Of a stretch of DNA of 64,000 nt, positions 33,938-41,816 are shown piece after piece. The notes beneath the pieces are model-generated. The model searched no databases, was not told the DNA's origin, and saw only the letters and a program-made list of their open reading frames with translations. Position 1 is the stretch's first letter; the number at the start of each line of letters is the position of its first letter. A program made the position numbers and the translations under genes. Source of the DNA: Paraburkholderia sprentiae WSM5005. GTDB lineage: Bacteria > Pseudomonadota > Gammaproteobacteria > Burkholderiales > Burkholderiaceae. The stretch spans positions 26,988 to 90,987 of the forward strand of contig NZ_CP017564.2 in assembly GCF_001865575.2 (NCBI RefSeq), in the 5' to 3' direction.

Positions 33938-34156
33938 ATGAAGAACCAAAATGAAGGTGCGGGCTTTTTGCCAGGCTGGACGGTGCTCCTGTCTCTGGCG
34001 GGATGCGCGGCTGCTCTTGCGATTCTATGGACATGTCGAAGCGCGGGCTTGTCGTGGTGGGTTGGCGTGCCGGTAGCGGTAGCGGTAGTGGTCGGTGGCG
34101 TCTTTTTGGAGCGTGCCATCGAACGTAAATACTTGCCGTCAAGGCGTAACGATTGA
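33938..34156 (+). CDS. Two-helix membrane protein
   Basis: 72 residues from ATG 33938, with GAGAGGG inside the end of the preceding gene as ribosome site and no canonical element. Two hydrophobic segments and a basic end. Unrecognised. Confidence 0.65.
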   Translation: MKNQNEGAGFLPGWTVLLSLAGCAAALAILWTCRSAGLSWWVGVPVAVAVVVGGVFLERAIERKYLPSRRND

Positions 34157-34170
34157 CCTCGGAAAATGAC

Positions 34171-34359
34171 GTGGCGGCAAAAAAGCAAATACTTCCGCGT
34201 GGATACACCGTGGAGCATCAGGAACCGGTGACTCCGTTTGGTAATCCGTGGGTGATCCGCTTCAACAGCGAGCGAGTCGGTAGCGCGCCCACGAAAGCCG
34301 CTGCGTTGAAGCTTGCAAGCGAAGACGCGAAGAGTCGCAAGACGAAACATTCAAAGTAA
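34171..34359 (+). CDS. Small basic hypothetical protein
   Basis: 62 residues from GTG 34171, 3 nt after CGGAAAAT. Basic, Lys-rich C-terminus; the middle (PFGNPWVIRFNSERVGSAPT) then KAAALKLA resembles a short beta-beta-alpha fold. A TTG at 34153 in frame would place the element inside the gene. Confidence 0.6.
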   Translation: MAAKKQILPRGYTVEHQEPVTPFGNPWVIRFNSERVGSAPTKAAALKLASEDAKSRKTKHSK

Positions 34360-34368
34360 TCGGAAAAT

Positions 34369-34608
34369 ATGAAAACTCCCACGCAAAAAATGCAAACCGT
34401 TTGTCTTTGGGTTTTTGGCCTCTCTGGACTAGTTTTTGTCCCTTCAATGTTTATTGATATGGGACGCGGCAACGGCGGCTTCGACAATCTATCTTTCTCC
34501 ATCGCTACGATAGTGAGCTGCGCGGTGGGCGCAACGGCCCTTCTTTGCCTGGGCATGGCTGTCGAGCGAGAAAAAGCCGCGAAATACGACCACGGAAAAT
34601 CGACATGA
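34369..34608 (+). CDS. Two-helix membrane protein
   Basis: 79 residues; ATG directly follows CGGAAAAT. Two hydrophobic segments and a charged tail. Its last codons contain the next element (34593), showing the element is kept even where it must be coding. Confidence 0.65.
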   Translation: MKTPTQKMQTVCLWVFGLSGLVFVPSMFIDMGRGNGGFDNLSFSIATIVSCAVGATALLCLGMAVEREKAAKYDHGKST

Positions 34609-34862
34609 GCAACAAGTTACCCGCCCAGGATCGGAAGTGGACTATCAAAGAGTGCCTTTCCATCCTATTGCTTATCGCGTCGGCTGCGGCAAGCGTCCTT
34701 TGCCTATTGGTCGGCGCGCTTCGCCTGCTGGAAATCCATTCGTTTATTGACCGACTGTTGCCCGACTGGCCGGGGTTGGTGCTAGTCGTTGTGGCTTGTG
34801 TCGGCATGTGGGGCTGGCCCCGTATGAACGAAAGCCTGAAATCGTGCGCATGGAAAGAATAG
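34605..34862 (+). CDS. Two-helix membrane protein
   Basis: 85 residues from ATG 34605, overlapping the previous stop by 4 bp and 4 nt after CGGAAAAT. Two hydrophobic segments and Trp-rich end (CVGMWGWPRMN). Unrecognised. Confidence 0.65.
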   Translation: MSNKLPAQDRKWTIKECLSILLLIASAAASVLCLLVGALRLLEIHSFIDRLLPDWPGLVLVVVACVGMWGWPRMNESLKSCAWKE

Positions 34863-34894
34863 CTAGAGGGAACGGAAAACAAGGAGAAAGCACG

Positions 34895-35143
34895 ATGCCC
34901 GAGCTTTTCAAAAACAACGAACGGCTTGCCGAGGCCGAAACTGCGATTCGCGCGGTTGAGCCGACTGCAGCTGCTGTGGTGTCCGCCGTTCGCAGCTTTG
35001 CGCTTCCCGAACTCGGAATTGAAAGTGCGCTGTTCGCGCAGCTCGCCGATGGTTCTGAGTGGCGCATTGAAGCGCAGTCGGTGCGCCGGATGACGGCCGG
35101 CGAGATTGCTGAACGAAATCGTTCGCGCGAATCGTTTCTGTGA
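34895..35143 (+). CDS. Small helical hypothetical protein
   Basis: 82 residues with both CGGAAAAC and AAGGAG upstream. Helical start and a short beta segment (ADGSEWRIEAQSVRRMTAGE). Unrecognised. Confidence 0.65.
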   Translation: MPELFKNNERLAEAETAIRAVEPTAAAVVSAVRSFALPELGIESALFAQLADGSEWRIEAQSVRRMTAGEIAERNRSRESFL

Positions 35144-35161
35144 CGGATAGGAAAACACGAA

Positions 35162-35674
35162 ATGCCTAATGATTGGCTAATTTCAGCGATCCGAGACGAC
35201 TTCTACTACGCAGAGCACCAGCTTCCGAAGCCGGGTTTCACTGAGCCAAAAGTCAAACTCGATCTATCAGAGAGTCAGCTTGACGATGCTATTCGTGCGT
35301 TGTTCAGACGCAGTAGAGCGAAACGTCGACAGTGTGCAGTATCCACGCAGACGGCAACAGTCGAGCTATCTGTTATCACAGGTGCGAAACTGGAAGTGGT
35401 CTGGCCTGCCTGGACGGCAATCAAAGATGCATTGGCTCGTGGTCAGGAGGCGGTTCCAATCCTCGTTCTGTTTGATGATGCGACGGCAGATGGAGCGGTC
35501 TCGCTCCTTAATGTCCACTTGAGCTACGAGCTAAAGAGTGCGGCAGGCAGCGGTGGATTCGCACTATTCCCGAGCCTATCAGGACGGGGCGGCGGCGAAT
35601 TCGCCGTGGGCGTCAATTGGCATCTCTGGAAGGCAATCAGCAGCAGGAGCGCTGAGACACAGGAAAACAGATGA
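35162..35674 (+). CDS. Larger hypothetical protein of the array
   Basis: 170 residues, ATG 5 nt after AGGAAAAC. Mixed alpha/beta, soluble. It contains the next element near its end (35661). Unrecognised. Confidence 0.65.
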   Translation: MPNDWLISAIRDDFYYAEHQLPKPGFTEPKVKLDLSESQLDDAIRALFRRSRAKRRQCAVSTQTATVELSVITGAKLEVVWPAWTAIKDALARGQEAVPILVLFDDATADGAVSLLNVHLSYELKSAAGSGGFALFPSLSGRGGGEFAVGVNWHLWKAISSRSAETQENR

Positions 35675-35859
35675 GCGACGCGAAGGGCTGGATCGTAAAG
35701 ACGTTCGACGGGCAGTATCTTTGCCCTCGGGACGGCGACGTTAGTACTACTTCTGTCATGACTGAAGCGGGCGTATTCAAACACTATGGCGAGGCGTACG
35801 AAACCGCCGGTGAACACTGCGATCCGGGTTTCGTGGTTGTTCCGGCGCACTCGATTTAA
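35671..35859 (+). CDS. Small hypothetical protein
   Basis: 62 residues, overlapping the previous gene by 4 bp; ATG 2 nt after AGGAAAAC. Compact beta-rich sequence with WIVKTFDGQYLCPRDG. Unrecognised. Confidence 0.65.
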   Translation: MSDAKGWIVKTFDGQYLCPRDGDVSTTSVMTEAGVFKHYGEAYETAGEHCDPGFVVVPAHSI

Positions 35860-35892
35860 CCGCGCGACTCGAACATTTCACCAAGGAGAAAC

Positions 35893-36246
35893 ATGAAACA
35901 CATGAAACTGAAACAGGCGGTAATCGTATTGGCAGTCGCTCTCGTGGCTGCATCGCCGGCAGTGGCACAGCAGCAGGCAAGCGACCAATGTGAACAGAAC
36001 CCTGCATATCGCCACGGCCTCCAGAAGTATGTCAAAGGCGATTTCCAAGGTACGCTCGCAGACGTTCAACCACTAGCCGACGACGGGGACGCCTGCGGCC
36101 AGTGGTTGCTCGGACAGATGTACAACTTCGGCCAAGGGGTGCCCAAAGACCATTCCAAGTTTGTCGAGTTAGTCGGAAAGTCAGCCGCGCAGGGTTACAG
36201 CAAAGCTCGCGGACAAGCCTATGCGATGGGCTTGAACACGAAATAG
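35893..36246 (+). CDS. Exported Sel1-repeat-like protein
   Basis: 117 residues with AAGGAG. Signal peptide (VIVLAVALVAASPAVAQ, cleavage near 25). The mature part has a Sel1/TPR-like unit: GDACGQWLLGQMYNFGQGVP followed by AAQGYSKARGQA. Periplasmic, possibly a protein-interaction module. It is the only clearly exported member of the array. Confidence 0.75.
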   Translation: MKHMKLKQAVIVLAVALVAASPAVAQQQASDQCEQNPAYRHGLQKYVKGDFQGTLADVQPLADDGDACGQWLLGQMYNFGQGVPKDHSKFVELVGKSAAQGYSKARGQAYAMGLNTK

Positions 36247-36260
36247 GGCGGTTTCTGATT

Positions 36261-36294
36261 GCTCCGCGCCCCGTCATCAAACGGCGCGCGGAGC
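36261..36294 (+). terminator. Hairpin after the Sel1-like gene
   Basis: GCTCCG...CGGAGC arms with GC-rich inner pairing and one bulge; no T-run. A weak terminator or 3'-stabilising hairpin. Confidence 0.45.
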
Positions 36295-36313
36295 TTCGAA
36301 TCTAGGTGGACCA

Positions 36314-36523
36314 ATGAGTTCGACAACTATCAGCGATGGCCTCGCGGCCTTTTTCCAATGGCTCAACGCCGTTAATGGCATCTCATTAATCGCTCTTTTC
36401 GTCTCGGTTTTCAGCCTGCTGAGCGCCTGGAGAACCCGTCGCTGGGTAAAGCGTGGATTGCGTCAAAATAGCGACTGGAGAGGCGCAGTGTATAACCCAA
36501 AACAGTTCCGTTCTCGTAGGTAA
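36314..36523 (+). CDS. Single-helix membrane protein
   Basis: 69 residues from ATG 36314. One membrane segment (ISLIALFVSVFSLLSAW) and a strongly basic tail. AGGTGGA serves as ribosome site; no canonical element. Unrecognised. Confidence 0.6.
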   Translation: MSSTTISDGLAAFFQWLNAVNGISLIALFVSVFSLLSAWRTRRWVKRGLRQNSDWRGAVYNPKQFRSRR

Positions 36524-36533
36524 CCTGCTCAAG

Positions 36534-36878
36534 ATGAACACTAACTGTTCGGCATTGATGCAACAGGAAAACGACAAGCGTGCGGCCTTGCTCCTCGTTC
36601 TCGTGATTGGCCTGATGTTGTTGCAAATCATCGCCCTTGGCGCGATCGCCGTCGCTCGGGCGCACGAAGGCGCGTGGATTCGCGCTGCTGTTGCAACCGT
36701 TCCGGCAGTGCTGGCGATCGGTGCAAGCGTCAAGGCACTCGTGCGATCGTCTGGCGATCATGAGGGCACATTCAAGATTGCCGGCGTCGGGTTTCTAGCG
36801 TGGTCGGCCGGCGCCGCATTGCAGGCGGTCGCGATCGTGGCCGCGCCCGCTGTCGCGCAGTGGTTCGCCCACTTCTGA
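36534..36878 (+). CDS. Three-helix membrane protein
   Basis: 114 residues from ATG 36534. Three hydrophobic segments. Codons 11-13 contain an AGGAAAAC (36565), so the true start might instead be a TTG just after it (36588). Last gene at the edge of the array. Confidence 0.6.
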   Translation: MNTNCSALMQQENDKRAALLLVLVIGLMLLQIIALGAIAVARAHEGAWIRAAVATVPAVLAIGASVKALVRSSGDHEGTFKIAGVGFLAWSAGAALQAVAIVAAPAVAQWFAHF

Positions 36879-36991
36879 CTTGTGCCGTGGCTGGGCGATT
36901 TCGCGGGCCGGTTCTTCGGGGACGCGTCATCTGGACCGGACCAGCGCTTTTTGGCATACTAGAACAAACACATTCCGTTTCGGGTGTCAAG

Positions 36992-37192
36992 ATGGTACGG
37001 GTCAACGACTATCCGCAATTGCGCTTCATCGCATGGAATCGTCCGGGCGACGATGTTCTTAGCGATGCGGACGCGTTTGCGCTTTATGAGCGCAACTGGC
37101 GCTTTGTCGATCAGCGCGCGCTTGATCCTCACGAGCGCGCGCTGATTGAACGACTTACCAATGACGTGGGGCACGGGCACTTGCATGTTTAA
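36992..37192 (+). CDS. Small protein paired with an AbiEii-type enzyme
   Basis: 66 residues from ATG 36992. The pattern YPQLRFIAWNR ... ALYERNWRFVD ... LDPHERALIERL recurs, from memory, directly upstream of nucleotidyltransferase genes on proteobacterial plasmids, so an antitoxin or partner role is possible. The partner gene starts inside its last codons. Confidence 0.65.
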   Translation: MVRVNDYPQLRFIAWNRPGDDVLSDADAFALYERNWRFVDQRALDPHERALIERLTNDVGHGHLHV

Positions 37193-38174
37193 TCGCAAAC
37201 ACCATCAAAACATCATCCGGGTCCTCGATAAGCTGGACGCGGACGTGTTGGAGCGCGCCGGATGCTTTTTCGGGGGCGGCACGGCAATTGTGCTTGCGAC
37301 CAACGAGTACCGGGAGTCGGTTGATATCGACTTTCTTGTCGGCACGACAGAAGGCTATCGTCAGATCCGCGAGCTCGTTTCCGACAAAGATATAAATAAA
37401 CTAGCGAAGGAGCCGATACCGTTGCTCCGCGACGTTCGAAAGGACCGGGACAAGATTTCCGCCGTCCTTAATGCCGGCGAAGGAGAACGGCCGATCAAAC
37501 TGGAAATCGTTCTCGAAGGGCGCATCCCGCTTAGCGGGCAGAGGATTGCAGGCATTCCCGTGGCGACGCTGTCCCGAGTCGACCTCTATGCCGAAAAGAT
37601 GCTGGCGAACGCCGATCGGTGGAACGATGCAAGTGTGATGTATCGCGACGCCATCGACATCGCAATGATGATCGACCACTGGGGGCAAATTCCCTCCGAA
37701 GCCATCGAAAAGACAAGGCCGATATACGGCGACGCTGTCACGACGGATCTGCGGAAGGTGACGCAATTCCTTTCCTCCAACGAATCGGCGTTGAACAGGG
37801 CGCTCGCGTCCATGGCAATGGACCCTGAACTAGCACCCCGTATCACTGCGCTGTTGCAGGCTGAGGTTCGCCGGATTGAGGGCAAGCCGCTGTCCCAAGA
37901 GACGGGGCTTCCCGACGACATTACCCGCGAACTTGATGCGCGCGGTCTCGTTTCCCAAAGGCTCAATGTGGATCGCGGTCTCTATACGGGCAGCGTCCTG
38001 CTGGTCAGCGGGCGCCATGCGGTGCAAGACATCGGCCGCAAGACCGTCGCCGTTCACCAGCTCGCGGACGGCGAGGCAAGGCCCACTGTGGGCGGGCAGT
38101 ACCGGGTCCAATACCACTACGGTCACGCGGACTGGGAACCGAAAAACCGATCGGGCAAAGAACTGGGGCGGTGA
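37185..38174 (+). CDS. AbiEii-type nucleotidyltransferase with KfrB-like tail
   Basis: 329 residues from ATG 37185, overlapping its partner by 8 bp; an in-frame ATG at 37146 is less likely. FFGGGTAIVL (residues 28-37) and SVDIDFLV with Asp48/Asp50 match the nucleotidyltransferase core of AbiEii/AbiGii toxins, which modify tRNA. The C-terminal ~60 residues (LYTGSVLLVSGRHAVQDIGR) are a KfrB-like domain, not part of normal AbiEii. It may stabilise the plasmid or act in recipients; this is inference. Confidence 0.8.
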   Translation: MFNRKHHQNIIRVLDKLDADVLERAGCFFGGGTAIVLATNEYRESVDIDFLVGTTEGYRQIRELVSDKDINKLAKEPIPLLRDVRKDRDKISAVLNAGEGERPIKLEIVLEGRIPLSGQRIAGIPVATLSRVDLYAEKMLANADRWNDASVMYRDAIDIAMMIDHWGQIPSEAIEKTRPIYGDAVTTDLRKVTQFLSSNESALNRALASMAMDPELAPRITALLQAEVRRIEGKPLSQETGLPDDITRELDARGLVSQRLNVDRGLYTGSVLLVSGRHAVQDIGRKTVAVHQLADGEARPTVGGQYRVQYHYGHADWEPKNRSGKELGR

Positions 38175-38182
38175 TGGGCCGC

Positions 38183-38196
38183 TTCTGACGTTGGAA
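38183..38196. repeat. 14-bp ACGT-core palindrome, copy 8
   Basis: TTCTGACGTTGGAA in the 41-bp gap between the AbiEii-type gene and the 38216 gene. Confidence 0.8.
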
Positions 38197-38215
38197 ATCC
38201 ACAAAAAGGAAAAAT

Positions 38216-38524
38216 ATGTTGGCCTTCATTATCTTGGGTGGCCTTGCGCTCTTGGTCGCGGCCCTCGCCAGCCTTTATCTGTTCAGCGAACTCACGGCAT
38301 ACGGAATGGAGCAGCTAGACGAGTGCGCAAGAAATAACGCTGAGGCTCGCAGGTTCATCAGGCGGCAGATGGCGAAGGGAAAACCAATGCGCCAATGGGT
38401 CCTCGTCCGCGCGGAAAGAATGCTGGACGCGGCGAAGCGCGCAGACGAGACGCGCCGTAACGACGCCTCCGAAGCGCGCCGTCGCGCGGCTGCGGAAAAG
38501 CGACTGAGGGACACGCTCCGCTGA
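38216..38524 (+). CDS. Membrane-anchored helical protein
   Basis: 102 residues with AAAGGA. N-terminal membrane helix (FIILGGLALLVAALASLYLF) and then a long Arg/Ala/Glu-rich helix, likely cytoplasmic coiled coil. It lies between palindrome copy 8 and kfrA, so it may tether KfrA filaments to the membrane (speculative). Confidence 0.65.
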   Translation: MLAFIILGGLALLVAALASLYLFSELTAYGMEQLDECARNNAEARRFIRRQMAKGKPMRQWVLVRAERMLDAAKRADETRRNDASEARRRAAAEKRLRDTLR

Positions 38525-38545
38525 CCAGGCAGACGGCTCACATTT

Positions 38546-38585
38546 CATAACGTATCATAACGACCACGATAGGAGTTACGTTATG
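38546..38585 (+). promoter_or_regulatory. KfrA operator region
   Basis: Two direct CATAACG copies (38546-38552, 38556-38562) and an inverted CGTTATG (38579-38585) that covers the kfrA start codon. KfrA proteins are known to repress their own promoters, so these are its probable operator half-sites. Confidence 0.65.
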
Positions 38586-39407
38586 GCACGCGAGCCCAGC
38601 ATCACGCAGGAGCAAGTCAGTCGCGCCGCTGAGGCGATCCGCGATTCTGGTAGCAAGCCGACCGCGAGAGCGATCCGCGAGCGGTTAGGTGCTGGCTCGA
38701 TGGCGACCGTACTCAAGTTTTACCAGGCGTGGGCGGAGGCGCAGGTACGTCCGTCCGATCCTCCCGTAGTTCTGCCACCGCCCCTTCAAAAAGGCCTCCT
38801 GGACTTTGTTGCCGCCGAAGTGGCGCGCAGCAAGTCGGAGTTGAACGGTGAACTGGATGCAGCAAATCAGGCGAACGAAGATCTGATTCGGGAGAATGAG
38901 CGGCAAGCGCTTGTTGTCGATAATCTCACTAGCGCGCTAGAAACGGCGCATGCGGACAAGGCAACACTGGCGGGGCAGCTTCGGGAAGTGGAAGCTGAGC
39001 GCGACGTTGCACGGCAGGAGGCGACGGCGGAACGACAGGCGGCCGAAGCCGCCCGGACGGAGCTTGCGAAGGCACTGTTACGCCTCGAAAGCATGCCGCG
39101 ACTCGAAAAGGAACTTGACGAACTACGGCAGGAACTCCAACAGGAGCGCGACGCGCGGTTTGCCTCTGAGCAAACGGCCGCGGTCGCCGGTGCAAAGCTA
39201 GAAGGCGCGCTTCAGGCTAAAGCTGCGGCAGATACCGCGCAGTCCCGCGCGGTGGATGAGATGACCGCTGCGCGCGAGGAACTAAAAGCGGCACACGCGT
39301 TGAACGCGCAACTACAAGCCGATCTTCTCGCCGCAGTGCGGCCGGCGTCGGCCAAACCAATGACGCGCAAGCCGCTGAAGCCGCAGACCGCACAAAAGAA
39401 AGCTTGA
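38583..39407 (+). CDS. kfrA: KfrA-type DNA-binding coiled-coil protein
   Basis: 274 residues with AGGAG. N-terminal KfrA helix-turn-helix domain (about 8-55: ITQEQVSRAAEAIRDSGSKP, then TARAIRERLGAGSMATV). From ~85 to ~250 a continuous coiled coil. C-terminus is Lys-rich. KfrA of IncP-1 plasmids represses its own gene and forms long filaments that help plasmid maintenance, together with KfrB and KfrC. Its presence makes the many KfrB-like tags here functionally suggestive. Confidence 0.9.
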   Translation: MAREPSITQEQVSRAAEAIRDSGSKPTARAIRERLGAGSMATVLKFYQAWAEAQVRPSDPPVVLPPPLQKGLLDFVAAEVARSKSELNGELDAANQANEDLIRENERQALVVDNLTSALETAHADKATLAGQLREVEAERDVARQEATAERQAAEAARTELAKALLRLESMPRLEKELDELRQELQQERDARFASEQTAAVAGAKLEGALQAKAAADTAQSRAVDEMTAAREELKAAHALNAQLQADLLAAVRPASAKPMTRKPLKPQTAQKKA

Positions 39408-39416
39408 GCGCCCGGC

Positions 39417-40217
39417 TCACGTGGCCTGTCTGCCCGAGCCATCCTCGCTCTGCGGCCCACGATTCCCTAACACCCGCCGCAGTGCATCGGTCTGGCCACG
39501 CTCGCGGTCGAGCGCTTTTTCCGCCGTTTCGAGACGATTTTTGTAGTGACTGACTTGCTGCGAAAGTTCAGTCCTCAGCCGGTCGGTTTGCAGCCGCAGA
39601 TGTCGTTCGAGTCCCGCCAGTCTTCCCTCCGCAGCCATCAACGCGTCGACGCGCTCTGTGAGCGTCGCCGCGACTGCATCTTTCTCCGCTGCCACTTCAC
39701 GTAGGCGCCGTTCATTTTCGGCCACTCGAGCGTCGGCAGTCGCGAGGCGGCGCAAAGCTTCGTCGCGCTGTGTCTCGATCCGCTGGATTTGCCGGTAGGC
39801 ATCGCTGAGAGAAGCCTCCGCTACCTGCGTGCGGACCTTCCATTCCGCTGTCTCGCTGTTGCGCTCGTCCGCTCGTCCGGGCGGTAGCGCAAGGCGTTCG
39901 GCCATTTGTCCTTGTTCGGGTTGCACGATCGGCGGGGGCAGCGCTGTCTGCCGCGCCGGTGACGGGAGGCGCGCCCGGACGCGCGCGATCGCAGCCGACC
40001 ACGTCGGCGCAGACGGCCGGCGAGTGATGCCGGACGCGTCGAGCAGCCGAACGTAGGTCGGCTGGCCGTAGAGGCGGCCAGTTGCGTGCGCAACGCCCGT
40101 TATGAAATCGTCTAGGAAAGCGGCGTTATGGTCGGGAGACCGTGTTTGCGCCTGCGTGGCCGCGTCCAGGATGCCGCGCAGCTCATCGTCTGTGAAGGTT
40201 GTTCTCGGGCGCGCCAT
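39417..40217 (-). CDS. Second KfrA-like coiled-coil protein
   Basis: 266 residues, convergent with kfrA (stops 10 bp apart). The N-terminal ~95 residues have a KfrA-like DNA-binding layout (ELRGILDAATQ ... YGQPTYVRLLDASGITRRPS ... WSAAIARVRARL), then a Pro-rich linker and a coiled coil from ~125 to ~250. Smaller DNA-binding similarity than the first copy, so the KfrA assignment is by architecture. A palindromic GTAGTTATAATTAC (40281-40294) lies in its promoter. Confidence 0.7.
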   Translation of the reverse strand: MARPRTTFTDDELRGILDAATQAQTRSPDHNAAFLDDFITGVAHATGRLYGQPTYVRLLDASGITRRPSAPTWSAAIARVRARLPSPARQTALPPPIVQPEQGQMAERLALPPGRADERNSETAEWKVRTQVAEASLSDAYRQIQRIETQRDEALRRLATADARVAENERRLREVAAEKDAVAATLTERVDALMAAEGRLAGLERHLRLQTDRLRTELSQQVSHYKNRLETAEKALDRERGQTDALRRVLGNRGPQSEDGSGRQAT

Positions 40218-40912
40218 GGCTATCGCTGGTTGATCGAGAGGCGTTAGTCTAACGCCCGGCTGGTCCGCGCGTAAAGGTAACCGTAGTTATAATTACGCAT
40301 TGTTTGTACTTCGCATCATTACTCCAATAATGGTGCGTTCTGTGCGAAACGGGCATTCTGCGGCGCGCCTTGCCAGACTGCAAAGCCTGGCGGGCTTCTG
40401 ACGTTGGAAGTGCCCCATTTTTGTCGAGATTCAGTCAACTTTGAACTTTGTCCGCCAAAGTTTGAACTCCCACGCTGCGCTTGCCACCGTGGCGGTCAAA
40501 AATACCCTGCCTGCACAATCACTTACAGACAGACCTAGTTGGGCTCAGAGCGTCGAGCGCGCAACGCGACTCCGCAGCCGTTTCTAACGATAGTGGTCGG
40601 TTGCATGCGCGACAGCGAGCAGCTCGGCGATTTTTGCTGCGACGACCGCCATTGAATCTTCTGCGGTGTCTAGGCGGCTTCGGGAGGCGAGCAAGGGGGC
40701 TGACGTTCCGGAGAGCTGCAACGTCGTGTTGTAAACGTATGGTGATAGAGAGCGGAGCGCGTAGCACTGGGTACAGTGGCTTTGCTCACTTGTCAGCACC
40801 TAAGAGCCGGCCTGTCGCGCCACGCATCGAGGTTGACGGACAACGCCGCATCGCAAGTCCTACGCTGGATCCATGGGACGCACGTTGTCCCGCTTACACC
40901 AGAGTACCGACC
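40218..40912. other. Non-coding stretch of about 700 bp
   Basis: No credible gene. It contains the promoter of the second KfrA-like gene, palindrome copy 9 (40396) and an inverted repeat AACTTTG/CAAAGTT (about 40438-40466). The rest shows nothing I can interpret. Confidence 0.5.
40396..40409. repeat. 14-bp ACGT-core palindrome, copy 9
   Basis: TTCTGACGTTGGAA in the long non-coding stretch; symmetry extends by a C/G and T/A on each side in part. Confidence 0.8.
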
Positions 40913-41173
40913 ATGAAAGCCCCTTTGCTTGCGCTGGCCTTCGCGCTGACGGCGTTCGCGAATCACGGTGTCGCGCAGACAACGAACAACCAGGACACGA
41001 CCTGTAACGACGTGGGGCGTAGGACGGCCGACACGTGCGAAAAGGTCCATCAAAAGTCCACGTCAATGTGCGAGACTGATGGCATGAATTCCGAGAACGA
41101 CTGCTTGCGGCGCGCGCAGCAGCATAACAATACTTACGGTACCGGACAGAAACAGCAGAAAGGCATGGACTGA
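40913..41173 (+). CDS. Small exported Cys-rich protein
   Basis: 86 residues from ATG 40913, chosen because it opens a clean signal peptide (APLLALAFALTAFANHGVAQ). The mature part has four Cys and is Asn/Gln/Thr-rich, suggesting two disulfides. No clear ribosome site. Shares style with the next gene. Confidence 0.55.
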   Translation: MKAPLLALAFALTAFANHGVAQTTNNQDTTCNDVGRRTADTCEKVHQKSTSMCETDGMNSENDCLRRAQQHNNTYGTGQKQQKGMD

Positions 41174-41281
41174 AACCGGATGCAGGCCGCAACGCGTGGA
41201 CGTTCCTCATCGGTGGCTGCGTCGCACCGGGCTTGCTCGCGAATCGAGCGCAGGCGCAGCGGGTCAGCACGAGGTGAGGCG

Positions 41282-41659
41282 ATGGACACAAGCTACGGAC
41301 AGGGCTACATCGGACGCTTATTACGCATCGCGCTCGCACTGGTCGTCGTCGGTTGCATTGCTGAGACCGGTCACGCCGACTGCCACGACTACACCGAGCA
41401 AGCCTATGCCGCTGGTCGCGACCACCAAGACCGGGGGCAGCAGAATAATGAAGATACGAAACAGTGTCTCGCCGCTTGCGATCATGACACTCCCGAGGCA
41501 TTGCCCGACTGCAAGCGTTCGTGCATACACGACATGCACGTGGAATCACGCAACGCCAAGAAAGACTGGGACAATGCTGTAGTCGACATTCAGTCGCAAG
41601 CTGCTTCGCACGGATGCAGAGACAGTAACGGTAATCCCTATGCGCCAAGCTACAGATAG
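41282..41659 (+). CDS. Exported Cys-rich protein
   Basis: 125 residues from ATG 41282 with GAGG. A signal sequence (LLRIALALVVVGCIAETGHA) ends either at Ala or at the lipobox-like VVGC. The mature part has Cys in DCHDY, QCLAACDHD, DCKRSCIHD and GCRD; probably a disulfide-bonded periplasmic protein. A GTTCAG repeat begins at its stop codon. Confidence 0.6.
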   Translation: MDTSYGQGYIGRLLRIALALVVVGCIAETGHADCHDYTEQAYAAGRDHQDRGQQNNEDTKQCLAACDHDTPEALPDCKRSCIHDMHVESRNAKKDWDNAVVDIQSQAASHGCRDSNGNPYAPSYR

Positions 41660-41676
41660 TTCAGAGTTAAGTGAAT
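41659..41676 (+). repeat. GTTCAG repeat, copy 1
   Basis: GTTCAGAGTTAAGTGAAT. Four related copies lie at 42584, 42615, 42638 and 42692 in the same orientation; they bracket two small minus-strand genes. Confidence 0.7.
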
Positions 41677-41816
41677 TTCATATGACCAGTCACCGCCTGC
41701 AGGCGTGCGGTCAACAAGCGTCGCCAGTTCTGGCTCGATGACGGTGGGCATTTCGCCAGGTGCGCTAGCGGGCGGGCGGGTGCGACGCGGGCACGCCGAG
41801 TTCCAGCGGCCGGCAT

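Larger units (their letters stand above)
26412..36572 (+). repeat. Array of GGAAAA start-associated elements
   Basis: About 32 copies of one 8-bp element lie at gene junctions, all on the plus strand. CGGAAAAC: 26757, 27119, 27418, 27858, 28183, 28506, 29433, 29465, 30334, 30679, 31453, 31514, 31697, 32206, 32546, 33428, 34873. CGGAAAAT: 28818, 34160, 34361, 34593. AGGAAAAC: 26965, 29676, 30894, 31162, 32941, 33701, 35149, 35661, 36565. AGGAAAAG 26412 and CGGAAAAG 31924. Most lie 0-15 nt before a start and 0-10 nt after a stop. GGA is suitably placed to be a Shine-Dalgarno core, but the conserved C/A, the A-run and the last base exceed that need. Counts are by eye. Confidence 0.85.

Noticed and set aside
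26412..36572. Integron gene-cassette array
   Set aside because: Junctions carry an 8-bp sequence, not 57-bp or longer imperfectly palindromic attC sites, and no integron integrase is present.
39829..40056. Plus-strand open frames across the second KfrA-like gene
   Set aside because: They are Arg/Ser-rich antisense frames to a good coiled-coil gene.
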